A stretch of DNA of 64,000 nt from Cyclobacteriaceae bacterium (lineage in GTDB: Bacteria > Bacteroidota > Bacteroidia > Cytophagales > Cyclobacteriaceae), in the NCBI GenBank assembly GCA_958296015.1, contig CATQIH010000044.1, positions 24,788 through 88,787 of the forward strand. The letters are read 5' to 3'. This document shows, one piece after another, positions 8,688-17,242 of the stretch. Position 1 is the first letter of the stretch. The number at the start of each line of letters is the position of its first letter. Below the pieces are notes generated by a model. That model ran no database searches. It was not told the origin of the DNA and saw only the letters and a list, made by a program, of their open reading frames with translations. The position numbers and the translations under genes are program-made.

Positions 8688-9215
8688 ATGAATTTTTCAT
8701 TGTTAAAGAAGACAGTTGCATCACTGTTTTTTGTGTTACTTTTTATCATCTCCTTTGTCCCTACTTATGCACAGCAGGAGCCTTTTGTAGAAGGTATTGA
8801 TTTTTCCCGCCACAGTATCTTTCTGGAATTGGGCGGTAATGCATTTGCTTATTCACTCAACTACGATTACCGGTTTGCCAGGCATGCTTCTGCCCGAGTA
8901 GGCTTTGAATATCTAAGACTTTCAGCCCTTGGTAGCAGTAGTTCTGTATTGTTGGTGCCTATCATGGTCAACTACCTGACCGGCAAAGGCAGCAGCCATC
9001 TTGAACTTGGCGTGGGTACTGTGTTGGGAAATGCAGGAGCCGGTTTTAGAGATATTGATAAAAGCATCTCCGGAGTGGTGGGTTTCACAGGTACTATTGG
9101 TTACCGGCTGCAACCGGCAGATGCAGGCTTTCATTTTCGTATCGGCCTGACGCCCATCCTGGTACAAGGCTATGTGGCACCCTGGGCAGGTATTGGCTTC
9201 GGCTATAGTTTTTGA
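8688..9215 (+). CDS. Secreted beta-barrel-like protein, copy 2
   Basis: A 175-residue paralog of the preceding gene, 73 bp downstream, with the same RHSIFLELGGNA and NYDYRF motifs and a terminal WAGIGFGYSF. The open frame extends upstream to 8598, overlapping copy 1. I choose the ATG at 8688 because it gives a clean signal peptide (MNFSLLKK... cleaved after TYA). The terminal Phe fits recognition by the outer-membrane assembly machinery. Function unknown. Confidence 0.75.
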   Translation: MNFSLLKKTVASLFFVLLFIISFVPTYAQQEPFVEGIDFSRHSIFLELGGNAFAYSLNYDYRFARHASARVGFEYLRLSALGSSSSVLLVPIMVNYLTGKGSSHLELGVGTVLGNAGAGFRDIDKSISGVVGFTGTIGYRLQPADAGFHFRIGLTPILVQGYVAPWAGIGFGYSF

Positions 9216-9275
9216 GTTAGAAGACCAAAGTGGTGCCCCACCGGGATGGAAGTTGCTACCTTCGTTCTTTGGTTT

Positions 9276-9767
9276 TCATGTTCCCAATGCTATGGCTTGC
9301 ATGTTGGCTGCTTTGCCTTGGTGCAGGTCAAACTTAAGCAGGGTGCGCACTTGATGAAAACCCTGCCTACCTGCGGCTCCAGGATTCAGGCACAACATGT
9401 TTTCTCGTTTGGGATCGCGTATTACCTTGAGAATGTGTGAATGTCCGCATACAAAAATCTGCGGCTGTCGTTCCTGTAGTATCTTCTTTACCCTGGTGTT
9501 GTATCGTGGCGGATACCCCCCAATATGCGTCATCCAGATCAGCAAACCCTCTCTGTCGAACCACAAATCTTCCGTACAAACAGTCCTGATAGTCTGTCCG
9601 TCAATATTGCCATAGACCGCCTGAAGTGGTTTGAAAGCAGCTAGTTGGTCGTACACGGCCTCGTCGCCAATATCACCCGCATGCCAAAGCTCATCGCAAT
9701 CTTCAAAGTTTCTAAATATTGCTTCATCTAAATAACTGTGAGTATCCGAAAGTAATCCTATCTTCAT
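9276..9767 (-). CDS. YfcE/MJ0936-type metallophosphodiesterase
   Basis: A 163-residue cytoplasmic phosphoesterase of the calcineurin-like superfamily. Metal-binding motifs appear in order: DTH (residues 8-10), HAGDIGD (about 30), YGNIDG (about 52), THIGG (about 80) and CGHSH (about 107), followed by LNPGAA. Family members hydrolyse phosphodiesters with Mn/Ni. The physiological substrate is unknown. The 56-bp heptamer repeat sits only 6 nt upstream of the start codon, where it could affect translation or promoter spacing. Confidence 0.9.
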   Translation of the reverse strand: MKIGLLSDTHSYLDEAIFRNFEDCDELWHAGDIGDEAVYDQLAAFKPLQAVYGNIDGQTIRTVCTEDLWFDREGLLIWMTHIGGYPPRYNTRVKKILQERQPQIFVCGHSHILKVIRDPKRENMLCLNPGAAGRQGFHQVRTLLKFDLHQGKAANMQAIALGT

Positions 9768-9773
9768 TGGAGG

Positions 9774-9829
9774 CTTGGTGCTTGGTGCTTGGTGCTTGGT
9801 GCTTGGTGCTTGGTGCTTGGTGCTTGGTG
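9774..9829. repeat. Heptanucleotide tandem repeat (CTTGGTG)x8
   Basis: Eight perfect 7-bp copies, reading CACCAAG on the coding strand of the phosphodiesterase gene that starts 6 nt away at 9767. The repeat occupies the place where a ribosome binding site and leader would lie. Perfect tandem copies mutate by slippage, so copy number is likely to vary between isolates. It is followed by a degenerate CATCAA-type stretch (9857-9890). Confidence 0.95.
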
Positions 9830-9878
9830 AATAAAGACGAGTTATCTGCTATAATAGTTTAATCAACCCATCAACACA

Positions 9879-10448
9879 TCAATCCATCACCGGCTTACTG
9901 TCAGCAAAAGCTTTTACTTTTTCAATATCCAGCCTATCATTCAGCCGCTCTGAATAGTGTACTTCCCGGATAATCAGTCCTTCGCTTAGCAAAAACTCTG
10001 CGGGCATGGTTTTGATGGATTCTCCATCGGCCATAGGGTGCATCGGTACGTCTAGTACCTGAGCCTTAAAAGCGGTTTGCACAAAGGTAGTGAGGTGGCT
10101 GATAGCAGATTTATAGCCAGAGCTTTCCAGGCCGTAAGCATCATACCAGATTTTCTCAGGATCAGAGATCAGGGGAATCGGTGATATTTCTTTATGAAAA
10201 ATACTTCTTAAAAGTACCTTCTCCGGTGACTCAAAAAAGAAGATCATTTCCAAACCCTTTGCTTTCAGCTCGCTATGTATTTTGAGCAGGGCATGTACCC
10301 GAATATTACAGAAAGGGCAGCCGGCGTGTCTGAAAAAACCAATGAACACCTTTTTGTCTTTGTAGGCATCCAGGTCAATCATTCTGTCAAAGATGTCTTT
10401 GGTCTTAAATACAGGAGCGTTCAACGCTTGTGTTAATCGGGTACTCAT
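9879..10448 (-). CDS. Peroxiredoxin-like (AhpC/TSA, thioredoxin fold) protein
   Basis: A 189-residue cytoplasmic protein with a thioredoxin fold. After the beta strand KVFIGFFRHAGCPFC the CPFC pair (about residues 43-46) marks the active site of the PRXL2/AhpC-TSA_2 group. A second half carries ISDPEKIWYDAYGLE and a cis-Pro region near MPAEFLL. Such proteins are probable thiol peroxidases or disulfide reductases, and the donor is unknown. It reads away from the carboxylesterase, and the short intergenic region shows no strong promoter on this strand. Confidence 0.82.
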   Translation of the reverse strand: MSTRLTQALNAPVFKTKDIFDRMIDLDAYKDKKVFIGFFRHAGCPFCNIRVHALLKIHSELKAKGLEMIFFFESPEKVLLRSIFHKEISPIPLISDPEKIWYDAYGLESSGYKSAISHLTTFVQTAFKAQVLDVPMHPMADGESIKTMPAEFLLSEGLIIREVHYSERLNDRLDIEKVKAFADSKPVMD

Positions 10449-10639
10449 GGGATAGCTTTTTTTATGAACTCAATTTCCTTGCTTTCTTTTTGAAAGTTTT
10501 TTGTTACTATGGCCCTACTCCAAAATTGTGCTAAACCCAACGGATGCAGCTACGCTGGTAATGTATAAGCCATGTTTGCGGTTTTTTGCCAATCTGCCCG
10601 ATGTGGGTTCCGCTATCTTCTTTTTACAGAAATGTACCT

Positions 10640-10647
10640 TATCTTTG
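10640..10647 (+). promoter_or_regulatory. Candidate -7 box for the carboxylesterase gene
   Basis: TATCTTTG matches TAnnTTTG exactly. A start near 10653 would leave a leader of about 27 nt before the ATG at 10680. The -33 region has only a T-rich stretch. This box supports the downstream ATG over the upstream in-frame codon at 10572. Confidence 0.5.
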
Positions 10648-10679
10648 CGCGTTGTATCACAACCAACAACAAAGACCGT

Positions 10680-11330
10680 ATGACGTTTTCTCTCAAACAT
10701 GTTAAAAGAGACCCACAGCAGAAGCCAACAGGCAAACCACCAATGCTGATATTAATCCACGGGCTGGGCAGCAATGAGCAGGATTTATTTTCTTTTGCCC
10801 CGCATCTTGATCCGCAATCGCTGATCGTGAGCGTGCAGGCACCTATGCCTTATGGCTATGGAGGTTATGCCTGGTTCAATCTTGATTTTAGCAATGCCAT
10901 ACCGCAGGCCAATATACAGCAGGTAAAGCAGGCCAGGCAATTACTTACCACATTCATAGCAGAAGCCATTGAAGCCTATCAACCTGATACCAACAGGATT
11001 TATCTGGCAGGCTTCAGCCAGGGAGCCATCATGAGCTATGCCACGGCTTTTGCCATCCCCGAGAAGATAGCAGGTATTGTAGCGATGAGCGGTTATATTT
11101 TAAAAGAACTTGCACCAGCCACAGCTACACCTGCCATGAAAAAGCTCAATATCCTGGTTACGCATGGCACACAAGATCAAGTGCTTCCTGTATTTCTGGG
11201 CAGAGCATCCGACAATTATCTCAAAGCACTACAACTTAACTTTACCTACAAGGAGTACCTGATGGGACATGAAGTGAACGCAGCTTGTTTTAACGACATC
11301 AAGAACTGGCTTTCCACGCAACTTATGTAA
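10680..11330 (+). CDS. Phospholipase/carboxylesterase (alpha/beta hydrolase)
   Basis: A 216-residue cytoplasmic hydrolase of the YpfH/acyl-protein-thioesterase-like family. The oxyanion-hole region is LILIHGLGSNEQDLF, the nucleophile elbow is AGFSQGAIMSY (Ser near residue 116), the acid lies in THGTQDQVLPV and the His in LMGHEV. All triad residues are present, unlike the decayed hydrolase at 4-4.9 kb. I start at 10680 rather than 10572 because a TAnnTTTG box lies between them and the extra 36 residues are not family-like. The natural ester substrate is unknown. Confidence 0.87.
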   Translation: MTFSLKHVKRDPQQKPTGKPPMLILIHGLGSNEQDLFSFAPHLDPQSLIVSVQAPMPYGYGGYAWFNLDFSNAIPQANIQQVKQARQLLTTFIAEAIEAYQPDTNRIYLAGFSQGAIMSYATAFAIPEKIAGIVAMSGYILKELAPATATPAMKKLNILVTHGTQDQVLPVFLGRASDNYLKALQLNFTYKEYLMGHEVNAACFNDIKNWLSTQLM

Positions 11331-11437
11331 TGCTATTTGATCGCGAATCGCTCAGCAATAGCCTTGTGTGATCTGCCGAAACAAGCAGCCAGTTTATTTG
11401 TTAAAGCACCAGTATTTTATTATCAAACAAAAATTGT

Positions 11438-11866
11438 ATGTGGATTGTATATGCTTTACTGGGTGCCCTGATGGCTGGCATAGCAGTAGTGCTCTCCAAA
11501 GCCGGTCTGAAAGACACGGATTCTACCTTGGCCTTTTCTATTCAGTCTGTGCTTATCCTGATTATTTCCTGGACGGCCGCATTCTGGCAGAAGAATATAG
11601 GTTCTATTGTGGAAATAGACCGCAAAACCTGGATATTCCTGATCCTGGCCGGAGCGGCTACCACGCTTTCTTCGCTGTTTACTTTCCGCGCACTCAAGCT
11701 GGGAGAAGCATCGCTGGTGAGTTCTCTGGAAAGAATCTCCCTGGTGTTTGCCATAGCACTGGCCGTTTTTTTCCTAAAGGAAGAACTAAACTGGAAGGTG
11801 ATAGTAGGTGCCATCCTGATGATTGGCGGTGCTATTCTGATAGGTGTTTCGCGTCAGGGACAATAA
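11438..11866 (+). CDS. Half-size EamA/DMT-family transporter
   Basis: A 142-residue membrane protein with five hydrophobic helices, equal to one EamA repeat of the drug/metabolite transporter superfamily (full members have two). The stretches FTFRALKLGEASLVSSLERIS and FFLKEELNWKVIVGAILMIGGA are characteristic of the family. Half-size members work as homo- or hetero-dimers. Substrate unknown. A poor T-rich stretch follows the stop. Confidence 0.85.
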   Translation: MWIVYALLGALMAGIAVVLSKAGLKDTDSTLAFSIQSVLILIISWTAAFWQKNIGSIVEIDRKTWIFLILAGAATTLSSLFTFRALKLGEASLVSSLERISLVFAIALAVFFLKEELNWKVIVGAILMIGGAILIGVSRQGQ

Positions 11867-11977
11867 GGCTAAAAAAATTTTATTCTCTACTGGCACTTAT
11901 CGAAATTATCACATGTTACAGGAAAAGTAAATTTCAGAATATAGCTGCTTGCTGTATGGCAAAAGCAGAAATATTTA

Positions 11978-11985
11978 TATATTTG
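11978..11985 (+). promoter_or_regulatory. Possible -7 box for the small secreted-protein gene
   Basis: TATATTTG fits TAnnTTTG and lies 18 nt before the ATG at 12004. The -33 element is not clear. It gives modest support that the short downstream ORF is transcribed. Confidence 0.35.
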
Positions 11986-12003
11986 ATCATTGTTTAGCTG
12001 ATC

Positions 12004-12360
12004 ATGAATAAGCACTTGGCAAATAAATCGCTGTCAATTATCATTTGTAGCTGTCTGCTGTCAGTTGCTTATGCTGCTACTCTGTTATCTGAGCACCATC
12101 CCATATTTTTCAGTCATACATCTTCTTCCGTCTCCGCAGAAGATCATCATACACAGGCACCATTGTTTAGCTTTCCGGTGGCTATCAGTTCTGCCGATCT
12201 GGATACGCACAAGGTAAAATATGCCCTTTTTGGTATTTCGCCCTCTTATGATGCCTATAGCTTTCAACGGTACGCAGAGGGTGGTTTTGTGTCCTTTATT
12301 CGCACATATATTCGTTCGTGCAATAGCCTGTATCTGCTGGGCTGTGTATGGCGCATATAG
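12004..12360 (+). CDS. Hypothetical small secreted protein
   Basis: A 118-residue ORF with a plausible signal peptide (residues 1-25, ending near AYAA). The mature part has a His-rich patch, a Tyr-rich middle (SYDAYSFQRY) and a C-terminus with two Cys (CNSLYLLGCVWRI). I do not recognise it. A promoter-like box just upstream and a sensible N-terminus argue that it is real. Lack of any known domain keeps confidence moderate. Confidence 0.5.
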   Translation: MNKHLANKSLSIIICSCLLSVAYAATLLSEHHPIFFSHTSSSVSAEDHHTQAPLFSFPVAISSADLDTHKVKYALFGISPSYDAYSFQRYAEGGFVSFIRTYIRSCNSLYLLGCVWRI

Positions 12361-12465
12361 CATTCCGTTTGATTTATGATTGTTTTCTCCACATCGAACC
12401 TTTCTGGTTTGATCAGGAGCAATTGCTATACATACATTTTTTCAATCACATAAAATATCTTCATC

Positions 12466-12666
12466 ATGCATTCTATATTTCTTTTCTTAGGCGGTATTGG
12501 CGGATGGGAAGTAGTCGTTATCCTGCTTTTTGTATTAATCTTTTTTGGTGCCAATAAAATACCTGAAATGGCCAGAGGGCTGGGCAGGGGCATTCGTGAG
12601 TTTAAAGATGCGACACAGGAAATCAAAAAAGAACTGGAAGAAGACAAAGCCGGTAAAACGTTGTAG
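12466..12666 (+). CDS. tatA: Sec-independent translocase protein TatA
   Basis: A 66-residue TatA/MttA/Hcf106 protein: a short N-terminal membrane helix (WEVVVILLFVLIFFG), the hinge with conserved FFGANKIPEMARGLGRGIREF, then an amphipathic charged tail. TatA forms the pore of the twin-arginine export system with TatC, which is not in this window. A hairpin terminator follows. Confidence 0.93.
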   Translation: MHSIFLFLGGIGGWEVVVILLFVLIFFGANKIPEMARGLGRGIREFKDATQEIKKELEEDKAGKTL

Positions 12667-12741
12667 GCGGTCTTTTTTTCCATCAAAACCATCAGATAAA
12701 CAGCTGTTTCAGGGTGTTTACTGCTTTACTGTAGTATTATA

Positions 12742-12771
12742 AAAGCCTTCTGCCAACAGAAGGCTTTTTTT
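12742..12771 (+). terminator. Terminator of tatA
   Basis: AAAGCCTTCTG / CAGAAGGCTTT stem with a short loop and a T7 tail, about 75 nt after the tatA stop codon. Confidence 0.85.
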
Positions 12772-12910
12772 ATTGTTAAAATTTTTGGCGAAGAGTTGTT
12801 ACCTATACAAACTTTTCAGATAATAACTTACATAGGTAGGTATTTAAACTTTCGTGAGAGGCTTTTTAAATACAGTCATGATAATATTGTATTCACAAAG
12901 TGGTACCTCT

Positions 12911-15900
12911 ATGAAGCTTAAAGCATTTCTTTTTATCTTACACCTGTATGCCCTTTCTCTACCGGCCTTTTCCCAATATCAGGAATTGAAGTTTACCCAC
13001 ATTGGTACCAAAGACGGCTTATCTCATGGAAATGTCACTGATATTTGTCAGGACAGCCAGGGATTTATGTGGTTTAGCACCAGGGGCGGCCTCAATCGGT
13101 TTGATGGCTATCAGTTTACCACCTACAAGCACAATCCATACGACCCTAAGAGTATCAGCAGCAACGCCATTGCCGTCGTTTTTGAAGACCGGCAGAAAAA
13201 GCTATGGCTTGGTACTGTTGGCGGCGGACTGGAAATGTACGACCGCGATCATGACAGCTTTCTCCATCATAAATACGATGAAACCAATCCATATAGCCTG
13301 TCCAGCAATTATGTCAATACCATATACCAGGATCGTCAGGGAACCATTTGGATAGGCACTGTTGGCGGCCTCAACAAATACGATGCGTCTGGTAAGCGAT
13401 TTATTACTTATAAGCACAACAAGGCGGATAGCACAAGTGTCAGCAGCAACAATGTCACCAGTATTGCTGAAGATGATCATGGAAATTTGTGGATAGGAAC
13501 AATAGGCGGTGGTTTAAACCTCTTTGACCACAAAAAACAGCAGTTTGCTCACTATCATTCAAGTAGTGACAAGCACTCAATTCCAGGCAATCATATCAAT
13601 ACCCTGCATTACGATAGCAAAGGCATCTTATGGATTGGTACCATGGAAGAAGGGCTTACCAGTTATGACAGAAAAAATGACCATTTTACTACCTATACAC
13701 ATCAGGAAAAGAACGCCAACAGTCTGAGTCATAATACCATAGTTTGCCTGGAAGAAGACAAACAAGGTAACCTTTGGATAGGCACAGGCAACGGTGGCAT
13801 CAGTATCTTGAGTGATGATCGTAAAACTTTCGCCCGCATCAGGCACAAGCATGAAGATAACTATAGTTTAAGCAACAATTCTATCTACTCCATCTTGATG
13901 GATAATATGGGCAAAATATGGGTAGGCACATACAGTGGTGGGATCAACTACGGCGATCTGAACGGAGCCAAATTTAAGCTGGTTGCCAAGTCGGAAAAAG
14001 GGGAAACCGGCTTGGTCAATGACAATGCAATGTGTTTTTATGAAGATACTGAAAACAAATTCTGGATAGGTACTGATGGCGGCGGACTCAACAAATATGA
14101 CCGTAACACAGGCAAGTCGCAATATTACAAACACAACCCTGAAGACCCTCACAGCATCAGCAGCAACTTTGTGCTATCGGTACTGGAAGACAAAGATCAT
14201 CATCTATGGGTAGGTACCTGGCAGGGAGGCTTGAATAAGTTTGATAGAAAAACCAATACATTTAGTCACTACACACACACACCCGATGATCCGGCATCGA
14301 TGAATGTCCGCAATGCCTGGGCCCTGCTGGAAGACAGCAAAGATAATTTCTGGATATGTACCATTTTTGGAGGATTGAACCTGATGGACAGAAAGCATGA
14401 AACTTTCACCCATTATATGCATGACGATGCTGTACCTGGTAGCCTTAGCTTAAACAACCTGCACCATATTTTAGAAGACAGTAAAAAGAATCTCTGGATA
14501 GGTACCGATGGCGGCGGCCTGGAACGGTTCAATCCTGAAACACGGAATTTTACCCACTACAGCAGCAGTGACCATGATGCCCGTAGCTTGAGCAACAACA
14601 ATGTGCATTATCTCTTTGAAGACAGCAGGGGCAATTTGTGGATTGGCACGAATGGCGGACTCAACTTATACGATAGTATCAACAACAGCTTCACTTTGTA
14701 CCTACAGAAAGACGGCCTTCCCGATGATGCCATTCAAGGTATATTAGAAGACGACAAGGGCTTTTTATGGTTAAGTACCAATAAAGGCATCAGTCGCTTT
14801 GATCCTGTTCATGAAACTTTCACCAATTATGACATAGGAGACGGTTTGCAGGGCAATGACTTTCTGCATGGTTCGTGCTACAAAACAAAAGATGGTAAGA
14901 TGTACTTTGGCGGCCCGAATGGGTTCAATGTTTTCCATCCTGATAGCATCAGAACAAGCTCGTTTATCCCACCTGTGGTAATCACAGATTTTCAGATTTC
15001 TAATAAGTCTGTAGGCATTGCAGAAAAAGGTTCTCCCCTGCGCCAGCAAATCAGCCAGACAGAAGAACTCACCTTATCCTACGAACATTCCGTATTCACC
15101 TTTGAATTTAGTGCTTTGAACTATTTTCATCCTGAAAAAAACCAGTATGCCTATAAGATGGAAGGTTTTGAGGATGAGTGGAACTATGTAGGAATCAAAC
15201 GCTCTGCCACCTATACCAACCTTGATCCGGGTACTTATACTTTTCGGGTAAAAGCGTCCAACAACGACGGTGTATGGAATGAGAAAGGCACCTCTATACG
15301 CATCATCATCACACCGCCCTTCTGGCATACCTGGTGGTTCAGGCTGCTTGTGCTTTGCCTGGTAACCGGCAGTGCTTTTACCTTCTATACCAGACGGGTC
15401 AGGTGTGAGAAAAACCAAAAAGCAGCATTGGAGCAACAGGTCCGCGAAAGAACTACTGACCTGCTACAGGTCAATCACGATATCAATGAGCAAAAAGAGG
15501 AGATGATGGCTCAGACTGAGGTATTAGGGGCACTCATTCAAGAACTCGAAGATCAGAAAGAAGAGATGCAGATACAGGCTGAAATGCTGGAGACTTTTAA
15601 CAGAGATCTACAGGAACAGAAAGAAGATATTTTGGCTGCAAGCGAAGAAGCTGATAGAGCCAGGCACGAAGCCGAACAGGCTAACAAAGCAAAAAGTACA
15701 TTTCTGGCTACCATGAGCCACGAAATTCGTACGCCCATGAATGGGGTGATCAGCATGAGTAACTTACTGAACGAAACCACCCTGACAGACGAGCAACAGC
15801 AGTACACACATATCATCAAAACCAGTGGCGAGGCCCTGCTCACGGTGATCAACGACATCCTGGATTTTTCTAAAATAGAATCCGATATGATCGAGCTGGA

Positions 15901-17233
15901 ACATCAGCCTTTCTACCTGACCCAATGCTTGGAAGAGGTAGCAGACCTATTTGCTGTTAAAGCCGCTGAAAAGCAACTGGATCTGCTGCTGCTTACAGAC
16001 CCACGCATTCCGGAGACTGTTATCGGAGATAGCCTCAGACTCCGGCAAGTACTGATCAACTTGATAGGCAACGCTTTTAAATTTACCAGTCAGGGCGAGG
16101 TCTTTCTACAGGTGGAACTGCAAAAGTCTGCCGGGCAACAACTTCAGCTATGCTTTAAGGTCTCAGATTCAGGTATTGGCATTCCCGAAGATAAGCTATC
16201 CCGCTTGTTCAAGCCTTTCTCTCAGGTAGATTCTTCTACCACCCGCAAGTATGGCGGCACCGGCCTCGGGCTGGTCATCAGCAAGCGACTTATAGAATTG
16301 ATGGGCGGACGTATTTCTGTAGAAAGCAAAGCAGGCAAAGGCACCACGTTCTCTTTTACCATCCAAATAGACATCAATGCTCCTGCAAAGCCCGTGTTGC
16401 TCCACCAAGATTTGCAGGGCAAAAAAGTATTGGTAGTAGATAACAACCTTACTGCTCTTTCGGTATATAAGACGCTGTTGGAGCAACTGGGCCTATCTGC
16501 TACCCTGGCTTATTCCGCTCAGCAGGCCCTGGACACAGTACAGGAAAAGGCTGACTTTGATCTGATCATCACCGACCATCTCATGCCAGCAATGGATGGG
16601 GTGCAACTGGCACAAGCTATCAGACAAAAACATACCGATTTGCCTGTCATGCTCCTGCATCCGATTGGCGATGAAATTGCCAAAAAGCAGGGAGACCTGT
16701 TTGCTGCCACACTGACCAAACCCGTTAAGATGCAGCAACTCAGGCAGCGCATACAGCAGTTGTTTCAGCCGGTACAGACATCAGCAGCGGATACTCACCA
16801 GCAGGTGCAGCCACCAAAGCCTATGGCAGGAGACTTTGCAGGTCAGTATCCTTTGCGCATCCTGATGGCAGAAGACTATAAAGCCAATCAGATGGTACTG
16901 AACATGCTGCTAAGCAAGCTGGGTTATGCCAGGCCGGCACTGGCTGTCAACGGTGCAGAAGCGGTAGCTATGTGTACAAAACAGCCCTTTGACGTGATCC
17001 TCATGGACGTGCAGATGCCTGAAATGGACGGGCTGGAAGCCACTACCCTGATCCGGCAGTCGCTCAGCCAGCAGCCTGTTATCATCGGCATCACGGCCAA
17101 TGCGATGAAAGAAGACAAAGATGCCTGTTTGCAGGCAGGTATGGATGACTATATCAGCAAACCCATACAAGCTGATCTGCTCAAACAGGCACTCATACGC
17201 GCCGCCAGCAAAGTGCAACCCCTCAAAGCCTGA
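12911..17233 (+). CDS. Hybrid histidine kinase with Reg_prop propeller sensor (HTCS-like, two receiver domains)
   Basis: A 1440-residue membrane sensor. After a signal peptide come many Reg_prop repeats (consensus LWIGTxGGGLNxFD, residues about 30-690) forming two beta-propellers, a Y_Y_Y domain (about 720-795), one membrane helix, a Gln/Glu coiled coil, a HisKA domain with [11 protein letters not shown] (His937), an HATPase domain (GNAFKFT, DSGIGIP, GGTGLGL) and two receiver domains with Asp1222 and Asp1366. REC1 looks degenerate (DNN in place of the acidic pair). Unlike classic hybrid two-component systems it has no C-terminal AraC helix-turn-helix, so signalling must pass to another protein. 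The frame opens at a GTG at 12854. I prefer 12911, which starts the signal peptide. GH92 lies convergent. Confidence 0.93.
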   Translation: MKLKAFLFILHLYALSLPAFSQYQELKFTHIGTKDGLSHGNVTDICQDSQGFMWFSTRGGLNRFDGYQFTTYKHNPYDPKSISSNAIAVVFEDRQKKLWLGTVGGGLEMYDRDHDSFLHHKYDETNPYSLSSNYVNTIYQDRQGTIWIGTVGGLNKYDASGKRFITYKHNKADSTSVSSNNVTSIAEDDHGNLWIGTIGGGLNLFDHKKQQFAHYHSSSDKHSIPGNHINTLHYDSKGILWIGTMEEGLTSYDRKNDHFTTYTHQEKNANSLSHNTIVCLEEDKQGNLWIGTGNGGISILSDDRKTFARIRHKHEDNYSLSNNSIYSILMDNMGKIWVGTYSGGINYGDLNGAKFKLVAKSEKGETGLVNDNAMCFYEDTENKFWIGTDGGGLNKYDRNTGKSQYYKHNPEDPHSISSNFVLSVLEDKDHHLWVGTWQGGLNKFDRKTNTFSHYTHTPDDPASMNVRNAWALLEDSKDNFWICTIFGGLNLMDRKHETFTHYMHDDAVPGSLSLNNLHHILEDSKKNLWIGTDGGGLERFNPETRNFTHYSSSDHDARSLSNNNVHYLFEDSRGNLWIGTNGGLNLYDSINNSFTLYLQKDGLPDDAIQGILEDDKGFLWLSTNKGISRFDPVHETFTNYDIGDGLQGNDFLHGSCYKTKDGKMYFGGPNGFNVFHPDSIRTSSFIPPVVITDFQISNKSVGIAEKGSPLRQQISQTEELTLSYEHSVFTFEFSALNYFHPEKNQYAYKMEGFEDEWNYVGIKRSATYTNLDPGTYTFRVKASNNDGVWNEKGTSIRIIITPPFWHTWWFRLLVLCLVTGSAFTFYTRRVRCEKNQKAALEQQVRERTTDLLQVNHDINEQKEEMMAQTEVLGALIQELEDQKEEMQIQAEMLETFNRDLQEQKEDILAASEEADRARHEAEQANKAKSTFLATMSHEIRTPMNGVISMSNLLNETTLTDEQQQYTHIIKTSGEALLTVINDILDFSKIESDMIELEHQPFYLTQCLEEVADLFAVKAAEKQLDLLLLTDPRIPETVIGDSLRLRQVLINLIGNAFKFTSQGEVFLQVELQKSAGQQLQLCFKVSDSGIGIPEDKLSRLFKPFSQVDSSTTRKYGGTGLGLVISKRLIELMGGRISVESKAGKGTTFSFTIQIDINAPAKPVLLHQDLQGKKVLVVDNNLTALSVYKTLLEQLGLSATLAYSAQQALDTVQEKADFDLIITDHLMPAMDGVQLAQAIRQKHTDLPVMLLHPIGDEIAKKQGDLFAATLTKPVKMQQLRQRIQQLFQPVQTSAADTHQQVQPPKPMAGDFAGQYPLRILMAEDYKANQMVLNMLLSKLGYARPALAVNGAEAVAMCTKQPFDVILMDVQMPEMDGLEATTLIRQSLSQQPVIIGITANAMKEDKDACLQAGMDDYISKPIQADLLKQALIRAASKVQPLKA

Positions 17234-17242
17234 CCCGAAAAA

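Noticed and set aside
11368..11997. A 209-residue plus-strand frame overlapping the EamA gene
   Set aside because: The EamA protein in another frame is clearly real, and this frame has no family character.
12950..15000. Repeated WIGTxGGGLN blocks in the hybrid kinase as a DNA tandem repeat
   Set aside because: They are diverged Reg_prop protein repeats of a beta-propeller, not a recent DNA repeat.
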